Below, piece by piece: positions 26,857-35,903 of a DNA stretch of 62,286 nucleotides. The translations under genes were made by a program, and so were the position numbers. The DNA comes from CAYVSF01 sp046482855 (GTDB lineage: Bacteria > Bacteroidota > Bacteroidia > Bacteroidales > UBA12077): contig JAWOEH010000210.1 of NCBI GenBank assembly GCA_046482855.1, positions 1-62,286 on the forward strand, given 5' to 3'. The notes under the pieces were generated by a model. The model saw nothing but the letters and a program-made list of their open reading frames with translations. It was not told where the DNA came from and ran no database searches. Every line of letters begins with the position of its first letter. Position 1 is the first letter of the stretch.

Positions 26857-27681
26857 TTATTTTAATTTGAAATAGTAGGTGATGGTTCCGTTTTGGTAAG
26901 CAGGAGCATCAGGTTTCTTGTCGAATTTTGCACGAAGTGCAGCTTTTTTTGCTGCATCCAGCAGGTTCTTATCCAATGTGGTACTTCCTTTTACACCCGC
27001 ATTGGCTTTTGTTACGCGTCCAAGTTTATCCACTGTGATATCCACTACTACTTTCCCTTCTTCCTGGTAGTTGTATGCGGGTTTGGGCAGCGATTCAGGA
27101 TTTCTGCCGGCAAGGCTGAAATCAACACCATCGCCTCCGGTGCTGCTCCCTCCTGAATGATTTTCCGATTCTGTGGAGCCGGTTTTACTTCCCTGATTGC
27201 CTTCGCCACCGGCTTCGCCTTCGCTGGTATTTGATTCATTTTGACTTTTCCCAGGGAATAGTGCCTTTTTATTCACTTCCTGTTCTTTCTTCTCCTCCTC
27301 CTTTTTCTCTTCTTTTTTTGTTTCTTCTTTGGTAGTAGGTGCCGGTGTCTCATTAGCTGTCTCTTCGGCAGGTGCCTCCTCAAACTCCTGCGTCAAAATT
27401 TCTTCGTCGGGCGCTGGGGTCACTTCTTCTGTCTGATTCTCGGTATTACTCTCCTCCACAGCTTCCTGCGTTTCCTCAGGTTGTTCGAAATTGTTTTCCT
27501 GTGGTTCTGTCTCTCCAAACCCGGATTCACTATCGCCAAAATTGATGAGAATACCCTCTTCAGCAGGCAGCGGCAAAGGAGTTGTAAAGCCCAGGGTAAG
27601 TAATAATACCCCTGTGGCCACTGCAAATCCTAGCGCGCCCAGAACGCCGTATTTTTGATAAGTCTTTTCTTTGTTCGTCAT
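26857..27681 (-). CDS. tonB: TonB-family energy transducer
   Basis: 274 residues from the ATG at 27681, which leaves 5 bp after exbD. A longer ATG at 27720 would overlap exbD. A short cytoplasmic part and one membrane helix (about 12-32) lead to a long periplasmic linker very rich in Glu, Pro, Thr and Lys (about 45-200), then a Gly/Ser-rich stretch. The C-terminal TonB domain (about 205-274) has VVVDITVDKLGRVTKANAGVKGS and ends YYFKLK. With ExbB and ExbD it should carry proton-motive energy to outer-membrane receptors. The linker is unusually acidic. Confidence 0.88.
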   Translation of the reverse strand: MTNKEKTYQKYGVLGALGFAVATGVLLLTLGFTTPLPLPAEEGILINFGDSESGFGETEPQENNFEQPEETQEAVEESNTENQTEEVTPAPDEEILTQEFEEAPAEETANETPAPTTKEETKKEEKKEEEKKEQEVNKKALFPGKSQNESNTSEGEAGGEGNQGSKTGSTESENHSGGSSTGGDGVDFSLAGRNPESLPKPAYNYQEEGKVVVDITVDKLGRVTKANAGVKGSTTLDKNLLDAAKKAALRAKFDKKPDAPAYQNGTITYYFKLK

Positions 27682-27686
27682 ATGGA

Positions 27687-28085
27687 TTACTTTGCTGAGG
27701 TTGCAAGAATGAGTCTCCATTTATTATCCTTAGCGATATTCATAATGTTTACCACCTGTTGTGTAGGTACGCTATTATCGACATGTAACGACACTGTAGG
27801 TTCTTCAATACCTTCCTGCATAAAACGTTGTTTTAATATGCCTTCGATATCGGAAAGATCGACAGGGGTTGTGCCTACGTAGTATTGAAGGTCACGTGTT
27901 ATGGATACGCTGGCCACAGGCGAGGCTGAGGTCTGATGAGCGCTTCTGGGGAGTAGCAGTTTCAAAGCATTCGGTGCAATCATTGTGGATGTTACCATGA
28001 AAAAAATCAGCAATAAAAACACAATGTCCGTCATCGATGACATGCTGAAACTGGAACTAACTTTACTTCTTCTTTTTAATGCCAT
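27687..28085 (-). CDS. exbD: ExbD/TolR-family biopolymer transport protein
   Basis: 132 residues. One N-terminal membrane helix follows the polar start; its conserved aspartate sits in SSMTDIVFLLLIFFMVTS (D19), the residue that carries protons at the ExbB-ExbD interface. The rest is a periplasmic domain. The gene lies 11 bp after exbB and 5 bp before tonB, so the three are one operon and probably one inner-membrane complex. Confidence 0.93.
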   Translation of the reverse strand: MALKRRSKVSSSFSMSSMTDIVFLLLIFFMVTSTMIAPNALKLLLPRSAHQTSASPVASVSITRDLQYYVGTTPVDLSDIEGILKQRFMQEGIEEPTVSLHVDNSVPTQQVVNIMNIAKDNKWRLILATSAK

Positions 28086-28096
28086 ACAAGGGAGCT

Positions 28097-28798
28097 TTAC
28101 TCTACGGGTTCATTTAACAGATCCATAAATTCGGTGGTATTGGCCTCGAGTTTAAAGACCACCTTCTCAACTTTAGCCACAAGAATATTGTAGGCTAAAT
28201 AGGCAATAATTCCCACCATAAGTCCGGCAACAGTTGTTACCATAGCTGTATAGATACCATTTGAAAGCAGGCCCACATCAATGTTATTCCCGGCCATCGA
28301 CATGTCATAAAAGGCCCGGATCATGCCCATAACTGTGCCCAGGAAACCAATCATAGGAGCAGCTCCTGCAACGGTAGCCAATGTAGGAAGATTTTTTTCG
28401 AGAGAGGAAATTTCCAGGTTCCCGACATTTTCAATGGCGGTATTGATATCGTTCAAGGGGCGCCCAATTCTTTGCAATCCTTTTTCAATCATCCGGGCAA
28501 CAGGGCTATCGGTACTTCGGCACAAAGCTAAGGCTGAGTCTATTTTATCTTCGTGAATATACTCTTTAATACGATTCATGAAATTCATGTCGGCTTGTGA
28601 AGCATTTTTTATGGCGAAAAATCGCTCGAAGAAAATATATACTGCAACCAGTGCCAAGGCAATGATGGGGATCATTATCCATCCGCCTTTTAGTGCCAGC
28701 TGCCAGAAAGGGAGTGCTATTTCTTCGGCTTGTTCAGTTGCTGCCGTTGTAATGGTGTCGTTAACAGCTGATTGTAGAAAGATGTACAGTGGTTTCAT
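28097..28798 (-). CDS. exbB: MotA/TolQ/ExbB proton channel family protein
   Basis: 233 residues from the ATG at 28798. An in-frame start at 28888 would add 30 residues of uncertain value. Three membrane helices: one early (about 40-60) and two near the C-terminal half around GAAPMIGFLGTVMGMIRAF and GIYTAMVTTVAGLMVGIIAYLAYN, which carry the conserved polar residues of the family. A cytoplasmic domain with SPVARMIEKGL lies between. It is the first gene of exbB-exbD-tonB and should form the pentameric proton channel that drives ExbD and TonB. Confidence 0.92.
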   Translation of the reverse strand: MKPLYIFLQSAVNDTITTAATEQAEEIALPFWQLALKGGWIMIPIIALALVAVYIFFERFFAIKNASQADMNFMNRIKEYIHEDKIDSALALCRSTDSPVARMIEKGLQRIGRPLNDINTAIENVGNLEISSLEKNLPTLATVAGAAPMIGFLGTVMGMIRAFYDMSMAGNNIDVGLLSNGIYTAMVTTVAGLMVGIIAYLAYNILVAKVEKVVFKLEANTTEFMDLLNEPVE

Positions 28799-28837
28799 TA
28801 ATGGTGTTATTTTGAACGTTATACTTCGTTTTCGATC

Positions 28838-28863
28838 CACTTGGATCAACGATAATCCAAGTG
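28838..28863 (-). promoter_or_regulatory. Inverted repeat in the exbB leader
   Basis: CACTTGGAT (28838-28846) and ATCCAAGTG (28855-28863) form a 9-bp inverted repeat with an 8-nt spacer. The left arm is also part of the smaller palindrome GATCCACTTGGATC (28834-28847). It lies 40-65 bp upstream of the exbB start, so it may be an operator or a leader hairpin. Confidence 0.35.
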
Positions 28864-28904
28864 CATAAAGTATTCCAAAAGAATACAAAATGATTAAGTT
28901 ATGA

Positions 28905-28912
28905 CAAAATTA
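28905..28912 (-). promoter_or_regulatory. Candidate -7 promoter element for exbB-exbD-tonB
   Basis: TAATTTTG on the minus strand, a TAnnTTTG match, about 107 bp upstream of exbB. The leader would contain the inverted repeat at 28838-28863. Confidence 0.35.
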
Positions 28913-28983
28913 CACAAAAAAATAGCAATTCTACCTATTCCTCCCGAAAGTGGAACATACTGTGTAGCCCAATTTATTACAAA

Positions 28984-31900
28984 TTATGGATAAGGGTGGC
29001 TGAAACGGGGCGAACGATACTGCACTGCTTCTGTGTTGAAGCTAGGCGTATTGCTGTTGTCAGGATTTTGGGTGTTTGAAGCACCGTTCTCCTCTTCCTC
29101 TTCCTGTTCCTGTTTATCTTTGTTGCCAAATCTTCGCCAGAGATCTCCAAAGGTGTTAAATTCTTCCCGATAAAAAAGTCCCACTCCTTGCGTGTAAGGG
29201 GAGTCTCTTTCTATCAGGCGATCATTGGTTTCATTGAATACTTTTAACCGAAGTTTCCCATTCTGAGTAAGCTTAAAGTCTACAACGAAGTCACCCACCA
29301 AATCGGTGCTTTGGGTGTACTGTCTTCCATACCCTACATTGCCATTGATTGAAACACGGTCGTTAAAGAGCTGAGTTGACAATGCTACCTCTACCTGGTC
29401 ACGACTAAGCTCATCGCCGGGCCGATAATTTACACCAATATCCCATTCGGTAGAAACTTGGGAGAGCCAATTGCTTAACTGGTTTGATAACAGCTCACTG
29501 GCTGTTACGGCTCCCAGTCCTGCCGAATTTTGGGCTGCATTATTTTGATCCGCTATCAGGTAGCCTCCTACAGGTTGGAAACTATTTAATACCAGCAATG
29601 ACAAGAATTGTTTGTTGATCTTTTCCTGTGTATTCAATACATTTTCAACACGAGTCCGCACTTCCGGGTCGGAAGTAGGCAAGTCAATCTCAAAAGCAAT
29701 TTCAGGTTGCATGAGATCTTCGGTCATCGTTATTCGACACTCAACAGGGACCCGTTTTTTATAAATGTCGGAGGTATCAATTTGTAAACCCATCAGAGAC
29801 GTTTTCAGGCGGTATACCGCATCAATGTCCATGGTTGCATTATAGGGGTCACCGCTCCACAATATTTGGCTGCCTCTTTCCAGCGCAAATTTTTTGTTGA
29901 TTACATTCTGTAAAGTAAACAGATAATCACCTTCCTCAATGTTATAATCCCCGTACATTGTAAAATCACCGGGTGAGCTTATTTGCAACTTAAGGTTTCC
30001 ATATCCTCTGGCTCGAATAACATCCCCCACCTGCGAATCAAAAATCAGTCGTGTTTCTGCCTCTGGTGTCACCTCCAGATCAAAATTCAGATCAATGCCA
30101 CTAAATTCTTTCGTAAGACTTCGAAGATCTTGCTCAGGAGGAGCTTCTTGATTGCTGATAAAAGTTATAAAGTCGCTTTCTTGTGCCTGGCTTGAGGAAG
30201 AGAGGGGGATGTTAACCAATGTTTCACCTATGGTGGAGCCCGAGACATCTACCCGAATATTCTGAGGGGTTCCGCTTAGTGACACAAATCCATTAAGGTA
30301 TGCACGGCCAAAAAATAAATCGTTATCGGCACTCGTTGTGTTTAGCGCTTGTAATTTGGAGGTATTTATAGCAAAGTCGAAAACCAATGGGTCTCCGCCC
30401 AATGGCAGCTGTAAAGCACCATTTAGCTGTGCTGTATTTCCCTCTGTGTCGGTAGCCTGCAATTGAGCAAAGTGCAGCGTATGCGTATTGAACTGTACAG
30501 GATGCGAAAAACGATAACGGGTTTGCAGGTAATCAATAGTCATGGCAGCCTGGTCTATATTTACTTCACCCATCATCACCGGATTATTCAGGTTTCCCGA
30601 GAAGTTAACACTCCCACTGGCTCGTCCTGTAACATCAGAGGCAAAACTACGCATGAAGTAACCAATATGGGTCAGGGGGAACCTATTTAAACTCACGTCT
30701 CCTTCCAGTTGTCCATTGGAGGGCTTGTACCAACCCTCAAGCTGGAGGGCTTTACTTTGCTCTTTTTGTGTGTAACCAAGAATGCGTATCGTTTCTGTTG
30801 TGTTCTGCCAGGTGCTTTTAAGCTCGGTAGTTCCCAGAAGGGAACCATTTAATTCCAGGCTGTCAATTTGTAAGTTGGAGGTGAATACCGGGCGGTTGTA
30901 TAAGTTTGATAGTCGTGCCTGCCCATTTATTGTGCCTTTTAGCTTAAGGTTCTCATTGGAGAAAAGTGCCTGTAGATTGGCCAGATTGATATTGGAGAAA
31001 TAGAGGTCAAGAGAGTCCGAAGGATGATGCGAGATAGTACCATGGGCCCCCAGCACCTGCTCATTGTGTTTGAAGACAAACTGGCTAAGATCAATGCTTG
31101 AACTATCAATGAATACATCGGCAGGATGAAACTGCCACAAGGTGTCGTTCAGGTAGATATGCGATGGGAAAAGATGAATGTGAGCCCTTTGCTTTTTATT
31201 ATCGGGATTGCGCGAAAGCGCGGCTTTTGTATTCAGCTGACCTGCATTGTGAAGAGTGTCCTCATTATGCCATTGGAGATTAACAGCCAGCGTGTCGTTG
31301 TGAAAAACATTTGATAACTCAAAGTTGTCGAAATGAAACAGACCATTGCTTATTGTCAGCTGTTTTAGCTTTGTGAGAGCGGTGAAAAGGGAGTCGTTGG
31401 AAAAGGTTTTTAGTGAGACTCCTTCCGCTTGATGAGTGCCATATCTAATCTTATTGGCCTGGGCCGACAGGATTAATTGTCGCTTGGTGTCGTCATACAG
31501 CAGCTCGATGGTACTACTATCAGTAAGAGCCAATTCAGGCAAGAAAAAGTATGTTAATTGCTGTGTGTTAAGTAAATCAACTCTGAGGTTAAACTGATTT
31601 ATGCCCTCTGGCATTATCGAATCGGTTAATACGGTTGCTTGTGAGGGCAGATAGTAATGGTAAAGATGCCTTAAACTTTGTCCGAGACTTCGGGTGGTAT
31701 ACTTGCCTCTTAAGCGAGCAGTAATTAAATCGGATGTGAATTTTACCACCCGTGTATCAATGGCAGGCATCGATATTAATTGAAGTGTATCCTGCCGCAG
31801 CCATTCATTTTTCTTGCGTAAGGCCAAGTCGGTTACAGTAATATTCCCTTCCGCATTATCAAGGCTGTTGGCAGCAAAATTGGATCGAAGATTAAAAGAC

Positions 31901-33546
31901 AAGTAGGAGGTGGTGTCTTGTTTATCGATGTTTAGCCCATAGAGATTTGCCCTGGGTACAGAAGCTTCAAAGTTAAATAAGGGAATTTGTCCGCTGAAAT
32001 CAATTTGTCCACGAAAATTCAGGGCAATATTGGGGTCCAGGATGTCCAGATAGCCGTCGTATTGGCTTTCGGTAAGATTGCCATCAAGATTGATATTTTG
32101 GTACGTGTAATTCAGAATAGCTAAACTGTCAATAAGTCCTTTTGTTGTTAAGTTGAGTCCGCCGTATTTTGAGGTGGTTCCTTGCAGTTCTACATGCATG
32201 GTAAGAGCTCCAATGTTTACTTGTTCACTGAAGAAATTTCCCAGATCAAAGTTTACGGTTTTTAGTTCACCCGAAAGAGCCAGGTTTTGGTCTTCGCCAG
32301 GTTGCAGAGCCAAGTCGGTTGAAACTTGTCCCAGGTCGGTGGTGAAGTTGCCATAGGTGACGAAATTTTCCAGGAACCCGGTGAAATTCCCTTTATATTC
32401 AATTGGACCCAGATTGTTTAGCTGTTTAGGGAAGTTGATGGGGTTTTTACTTTTTGTAAATCTATTTATAACCTGAAGATCTTCCTGATACGTAACAAGC
32501 TTTTGAACATCTATATACATAAAGGTTTCCTCGATATTGGGAAGCCCGTTAAAGGAAAAGTCGACAATCACCTCTGATTGTTGACCAAATCCAAGGATCA
32601 GATTTTTAGCCTTCAGGTTGGCAACGGTCCCATAAATGTCACCTTCAAATACAATATTTTCTTTGATTCGGTCAAGAGCTTTTGCAAAATAGCTGATGTC
32701 TGAAAATCCAATATTGGAGGATTGAAAGGCTCCCTGGAGCTGAATGTTTTGTTCAAAATCCTTGTATTGAGAAAAATCGTCCCCGTCTAAAACAATGGAG
32801 TCGGCTACGATGTAGGAATGGGGCGTACGCAATGTAATATCCCCAAAGTTCAACTGGCCATGAGAAAGAAAGAAGTGACTCTTCATATTCAGGAGGTGAA
32901 ATCCACTTTTTTCCTGAAAGGAGAGGTGTTCAATTTGCATCTGAACATCGCCTTTGTAGGTGCTAAATCCTGAGGCCTTGATATTCAGGCTGTCGCAAAC
33001 CATATGCGTGAAATCTATCTTTGAACGAGCAGTTGCCGGACGATTGGTTTGATAGATAAATTGGCTGTTGGAAAGCTCCACTCCTTGAATTTGAATGTGT
33101 AGGCGTTTTCGGTTGAGATCTTTGGGCTTAAGGGCTTTTACCAAAAAGTCGATGTTGATTACCGAAGCGGTATCTTTAAAAAGGTGTACTTTGCCGCTAT
33201 CTAGGACCGCTGTTTCAAAAACCAACTTACGGTTTGTTCGATCATAGCTTTTAATATAGCCTGTAACTTTTTTGGCATAGATAAGGGTATCACTGTTTTG
33301 ATCAGATAGGTAGAAATCTTCAAGAACAACTTCATTGAAAAATTTGTAGTCGACTCTGCTAATGGAAATGGATGCCTGAAGATTCTCCTCAGCAATAGAG
33401 GTAACCCATTTTACTGCCAGCGTTTGAATAGGGGAATAGCGTAATAAAAACAAACTAATTACCTGTAAAATGATAATTACCAGTAGTGTAATGGCTAATA
33501 TTTTAAGTAGCTTTTTAATGGTCAAGTCTTTTTGTCTCTCATTCAC
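28984..33546 (-). CDS. tamB: TamB-like translocation/assembly protein (DUF490)
   Basis: 1520 residues. A short cytoplasmic start and one signal-anchor helix (about 12-37) precede a very long region of repeated beta-strands, the AsmA/TamB-type lipid-transfer groove, and a C-terminal DUF490/TamB domain (about 1150-1470) with GDVIRARGYGNLKLQI and the VNIGYGRQYTQS-like end. Members span the periplasm and help move lipids or insert outer-membrane proteins. The final 40 residues are Glu/Asn-rich and low in complexity. It is divergent from tsaD, a common arrangement in Bacteroidota. No tamA-type gene is in the window. Confidence 0.9.
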   Translation of the reverse strand: MNERQKDLTIKKLLKILAITLLVIIILQVISLFLLRYSPIQTLAVKWVTSIAEENLQASISISRVDYKFFNEVVLEDFYLSDQNSDTLIYAKKVTGYIKSYDRTNRKLVFETAVLDSGKVHLFKDTASVINIDFLVKALKPKDLNRKRLHIQIQGVELSNSQFIYQTNRPATARSKIDFTHMVCDSLNIKASGFSTYKGDVQMQIEHLSFQEKSGFHLLNMKSHFFLSHGQLNFGDITLRTPHSYIVADSIVLDGDDFSQYKDFEQNIQLQGAFQSSNIGFSDISYFAKALDRIKENIVFEGDIYGTVANLKAKNLILGFGQQSEVIVDFSFNGLPNIEETFMYIDVQKLVTYQEDLQVINRFTKSKNPINFPKQLNNLGPIEYKGNFTGFLENFVTYGNFTTDLGQVSTDLALQPGEDQNLALSGELKTVNFDLGNFFSEQVNIGALTMHVELQGTTSKYGGLNLTTKGLIDSLAILNYTYQNINLDGNLTESQYDGYLDILDPNIALNFRGQIDFSGQIPLFNFEASVPRANLYGLNIDKQDTTSYLSFNLRSNFAANSLDNAEGNITVTDLALRKKNEWLRQDTLQLISMPAIDTRVVKFTSDLITARLRGKYTTRSLGQSLRHLYHYYLPSQATVLTDSIMPEGINQFNLRVDLLNTQQLTYFFLPELALTDSSTIELLYDDTKRQLILSAQANKIRYGTHQAEGVSLKTFSNDSLFTALTKLKQLTISNGLFHFDNFELSNVFHNDTLAVNLQWHNEDTLHNAGQLNTKAALSRNPDNKKQRAHIHLFPSHIYLNDTLWQFHPADVFIDSSSIDLSQFVFKHNEQVLGAHGTISHHPSDSLDLYFSNINLANLQALFSNENLKLKGTINGQARLSNLYNRPVFTSNLQIDSLELNGSLLGTTELKSTWQNTTETIRILGYTQKEQSKALQLEGWYKPSNGQLEGDVSLNRFPLTHIGYFMRSFASDVTGRASGSVNFSGNLNNPVMMGEVNIDQAAMTIDYLQTRYRFSHPVQFNTHTLHFAQLQATDTEGNTAQLNGALQLPLGGDPLVFDFAINTSKLQALNTTSADNDLFFGRAYLNGFVSLSGTPQNIRVDVSGSTIGETLVNIPLSSSSQAQESDFITFISNQEAPPEQDLRSLTKEFSGIDLNFDLEVTPEAETRLIFDSQVGDVIRARGYGNLKLQISSPGDFTMYGDYNIEEGDYLFTLQNVINKKFALERGSQILWSGDPYNATMDIDAVYRLKTSLMGLQIDTSDIYKKRVPVECRITMTEDLMQPEIAFEIDLPTSDPEVRTRVENVLNTQEKINKQFLSLLVLNSFQPVGGYLIADQNNAAQNSAGLGAVTASELLSNQLSNWLSQVSTEWDIGVNYRPGDELSRDQVEVALSTQLFNDRVSINGNVGYGRQYTQSTDLVGDFVVDFKLTQNGKLRLKVFNETNDRLIERDSPYTQGVGLFYREEFNTFGDLWRRFGNKDKQEQEEEEENGASNTQNPDNSNTPSFNTEAVQYRSPRFSHPYP

Positions 33547-33566
33547 AAAAGAAAGAAAAATTATTA

Positions 33567-33574
33567 TAAGTTTG
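33567..33574 (+). promoter_or_regulatory. Candidate -7 promoter element for tsaD
   Basis: TAAGTTTG, an exact TAnnTTTG match, 20 nt before the ATG at 33595. It supports that start over an upstream in-frame TTG at 33532, which would also overlap tamB. Confidence 0.45.
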
Positions 33575-33594
33575 CCAAAAAAAATGGCCTTCCA

Positions 33595-34614
33595 ATGAGT
33601 ATAACAATATTAGGGATAGAATCGTCGTGTGATGATACCAGTGCTGCCGTAGTTCGGGATCAGGAGATACTGGCTGGTTTTATTGCCAATCAGGACGTTC
33701 ATAAAGCTTATGGAGGCGTCGTTCCGGAGCTGGCCTCTCGTGCTCATCAGCAAAATATTATTCCTGTGGTAGAGCATGCCTTGCAAACAGCAGGTGTAAG
33801 TCGAAATCAGATTGATGCCGTAGCCTTTACACGTGGTCCCGGGCTTTTAGGGTCGCTTTTAGTGGGCACCTCTTTTGCCAAAAGTTTCGCTCTGGCTCAG
33901 AACATCCCAATAGTAGAAGTGAACCATCTGCAGGGACATATTTTAGCCCATTTTATCAAAGAGCCTGATCAGCCTCATGTTGAGCCAACTTTTCCCTTTT
34001 TGTGTTTGCTTGTTTCCGGAGGGCATACACAGCTGGTAGTGGTAAAGGACTACCTGGATATGGAAGTGATTGGACAAACGATTGATGATGCAGCCGGCGA
34101 AGCCTTTGATAAGTGTGCCAAAGTTATTGGCTTGGGGTATCCCGGAGGGCCTGTGATCGACAAAAAAGCTCAGGGAGGAAATCCAGAGGCTTTCAAGTTT
34201 AATAAACCTCGCATCGAAGGTCTTGATTATAGTTTTAGCGGCTTAAAAACCTCCTTCCTCTATTTTGTCCGAGATAAGATGAAGGATGATGCACAATTTG
34301 TAGTAAACAATGAAGAGGATTTGTGTGCCAGCTTACAAAAAACCATTGTTGATATTCTTTTGGAGAAATTAGTAAAGGCAGCCAAGGCCACCGGAATAAA
34401 GGATGTGGCCGTAGCCGGCGGCGTGTCGGCAAATTCAGGGTTACGAAATGCGCTGCAACAAGCGGCCCAGAAGAAGGGTTGGCGTCTGTTTATTCCCCCT
34501 TTTAACTATACCACCGATAATGCAGGAATGATTGCTATAACGGGGTATTATAAATTTCAAAAGGGATTGTTTGCTTCACAGGATATTGCTCCCCAAGCTC
34601 GTATGCGCTATTAG
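33595..34614 (+). CDS. tsaD: tRNA N6-adenosine threonylcarbamoyltransferase
   Basis: 339 residues from the ATG at 33595, the normal length. It transfers the threonylcarbamoyl group to A37 of ANN-decoding tRNAs. Seen: the ILGIESSCDDTSAA nucleotide motif, metal-binding H111 and H115 in HLQGH, LVSGGHTQLV, DDAAGEAFDK, and the C-terminal AVAGGVSANSGLR and YTTDNAGMIA segments. It works with TsaB, TsaE and TsaC, which are not encoded here. Divergent from tamB; its stop is 8 bp from the convergent MFS gene with no terminator between. Confidence 0.97.
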   Translation: MSITILGIESSCDDTSAAVVRDQEILAGFIANQDVHKAYGGVVPELASRAHQQNIIPVVEHALQTAGVSRNQIDAVAFTRGPGLLGSLLVGTSFAKSFALAQNIPIVEVNHLQGHILAHFIKEPDQPHVEPTFPFLCLLVSGGHTQLVVVKDYLDMEVIGQTIDDAAGEAFDKCAKVIGLGYPGGPVIDKKAQGGNPEAFKFNKPRIEGLDYSFSGLKTSFLYFVRDKMKDDAQFVVNNEEDLCASLQKTIVDILLEKLVKAAKATGIKDVAVAGGVSANSGLRNALQQAAQKKGWRLFIPPFNYTTDNAGMIAITGYYKFQKGLFASQDIAPQARMRY

Positions 34615-34622
34615 TAAGTGTG

Positions 34623-35861
34623 TCATTGAGGCGCTTTTACCCGAAACAACCACCACATAGGAAGTAGTAACAACCCACCGGCAAACAGAGCCCATCCCAA
34701 ATTGAACAGATCGGCCATATACCCGAATAAAGGCGCAATAATGGCGGCAACAAGACTCTTAAATTGCGAGTTGGCCGATAACGCACTCGACAAAATGGCG
34801 TCGTTAAATCGATTGCTGACAAAGGCTGTACCAATAGGATTACGCATATTTTCCATTAAAAAGATGAGAAGAAAAGCAATTATGCCAACGCTATAGTTTC
34901 CTTCTGTGGTAAAAAGCCCCCCTACAGCAAAAATGATTCCTCCTAAAAGCAATGTGGCATTCATGGCGCGTGCAGAATTGCCAAACAGCTTTATGAGCAA
35001 TTGGGAATGTCGAGAGGCTTGTGACGAGATGAGGAAAAAGACGAAGTAAATAAGGCCCGTTAGCAGAGTTGTTCTGTCCTCTCCCGAAAGCGCCAGCAAG
35101 AAAGGGAATCCCAGGGCTACCTGTTTTATTAAGGGTTGCACAAAGTCCTTCAGGGCGCGATAAAACCCACTGAAAAATGATAGGTTCGCAACTGATTTCA
35201 GGGTATCTTTTTGGGTGATGGTAAGGCTCATTTCCCGAAGCTGTAAGGCAAACTTTCGCCGGATATGGCGGCTATTCAAAGGAGTAGTACTACCATCGAG
35301 CCAGGTTGGGTAGGAGCGTATAAGCAACAAATCGGCTATGGCAGGAGCGGCTGAAAATAAAAAGACGTAACGCAATTCCGAGGTGAATAATAACAATACG
35401 GCAGCCAGAAGAGCCGATACTGCTGAGCCCAGCTGAGAACAGGCGCGGGTGCGCCCGTAATATTCGCTGCGGTATTCTCGCCAGTTGTGTCGTTCCAGAT
35501 AAGCAAATATCATGGCCTTGTGTGTCCCCGTACGAAATGCATCGCCTATGGCAAATATGCTCATGCTAATGACCAAATGGACAAATGTTGAACTGAAGAA
35601 AAACAGAACGAAGGAAAGGGCATAGGTACCAAAGGAAAACATCATGGTTTTTCTGCGACCCAAGGTGTCGGAGATTACTCCTGAAGGAATTTCCAGAATA
35701 TTACGTACAACTTCCCGAATACCGTATAATAGGCCGATTTGAAAATAACTCAGATTAAGGCTTAGAAAGAAGAGCACCAGGAAGGGTTCGTAGAAACGCA
35801 AATTCTTTAGGAATCCGTAACTACAAAATTTGTAATATTGTGTATCTTTAACCAATCGCAT
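34623..35861 (-). CDS. Major facilitator superfamily transporter
   Basis: 412 residues with about 12 hydrophobic segments. The typical motif A loop SDTLGRRKTM follows helix 2, and a further conserved loop GDAFRTGTHKAMIFAY lies in helix 4-5. The N-terminus is basic and polar without a signal peptide. The substrate is not recognisable; drug-efflux and metabolite exporters both share this layout. It converges on tsaD with an 8-bp gap and is divergent from the membrane protein at 35904. Confidence 0.85.
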   Translation of the reverse strand: MRLVKDTQYYKFCSYGFLKNLRFYEPFLVLFFLSLNLSYFQIGLLYGIREVVRNILEIPSGVISDTLGRRKTMMFSFGTYALSFVLFFFSSTFVHLVISMSIFAIGDAFRTGTHKAMIFAYLERHNWREYRSEYYGRTRACSQLGSAVSALLAAVLLLFTSELRYVFLFSAAPAIADLLLIRSYPTWLDGSTTPLNSRHIRRKFALQLREMSLTITQKDTLKSVANLSFFSGFYRALKDFVQPLIKQVALGFPFLLALSGEDRTTLLTGLIYFVFFLISSQASRHSQLLIKLFGNSARAMNATLLLGGIIFAVGGLFTTEGNYSVGIIAFLLIFLMENMRNPIGTAFVSNRFNDAILSSALSANSQFKSLVAAIIAPLFGYMADLFNLGWALFAGGLLLLPMWWLFRVKAPQ

Positions 35862-35903
35862 AACTTTTTATTTACCAAATATCTTTACTAATTGTTTACA
35901 CCT

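Noticed and set aside
33532..33594. Upstream TTG start for tsaD.
   Set aside because: Adds residues not found in TsaD proteins, overlaps tamB, and precedes the -7 element at 33567-33574.
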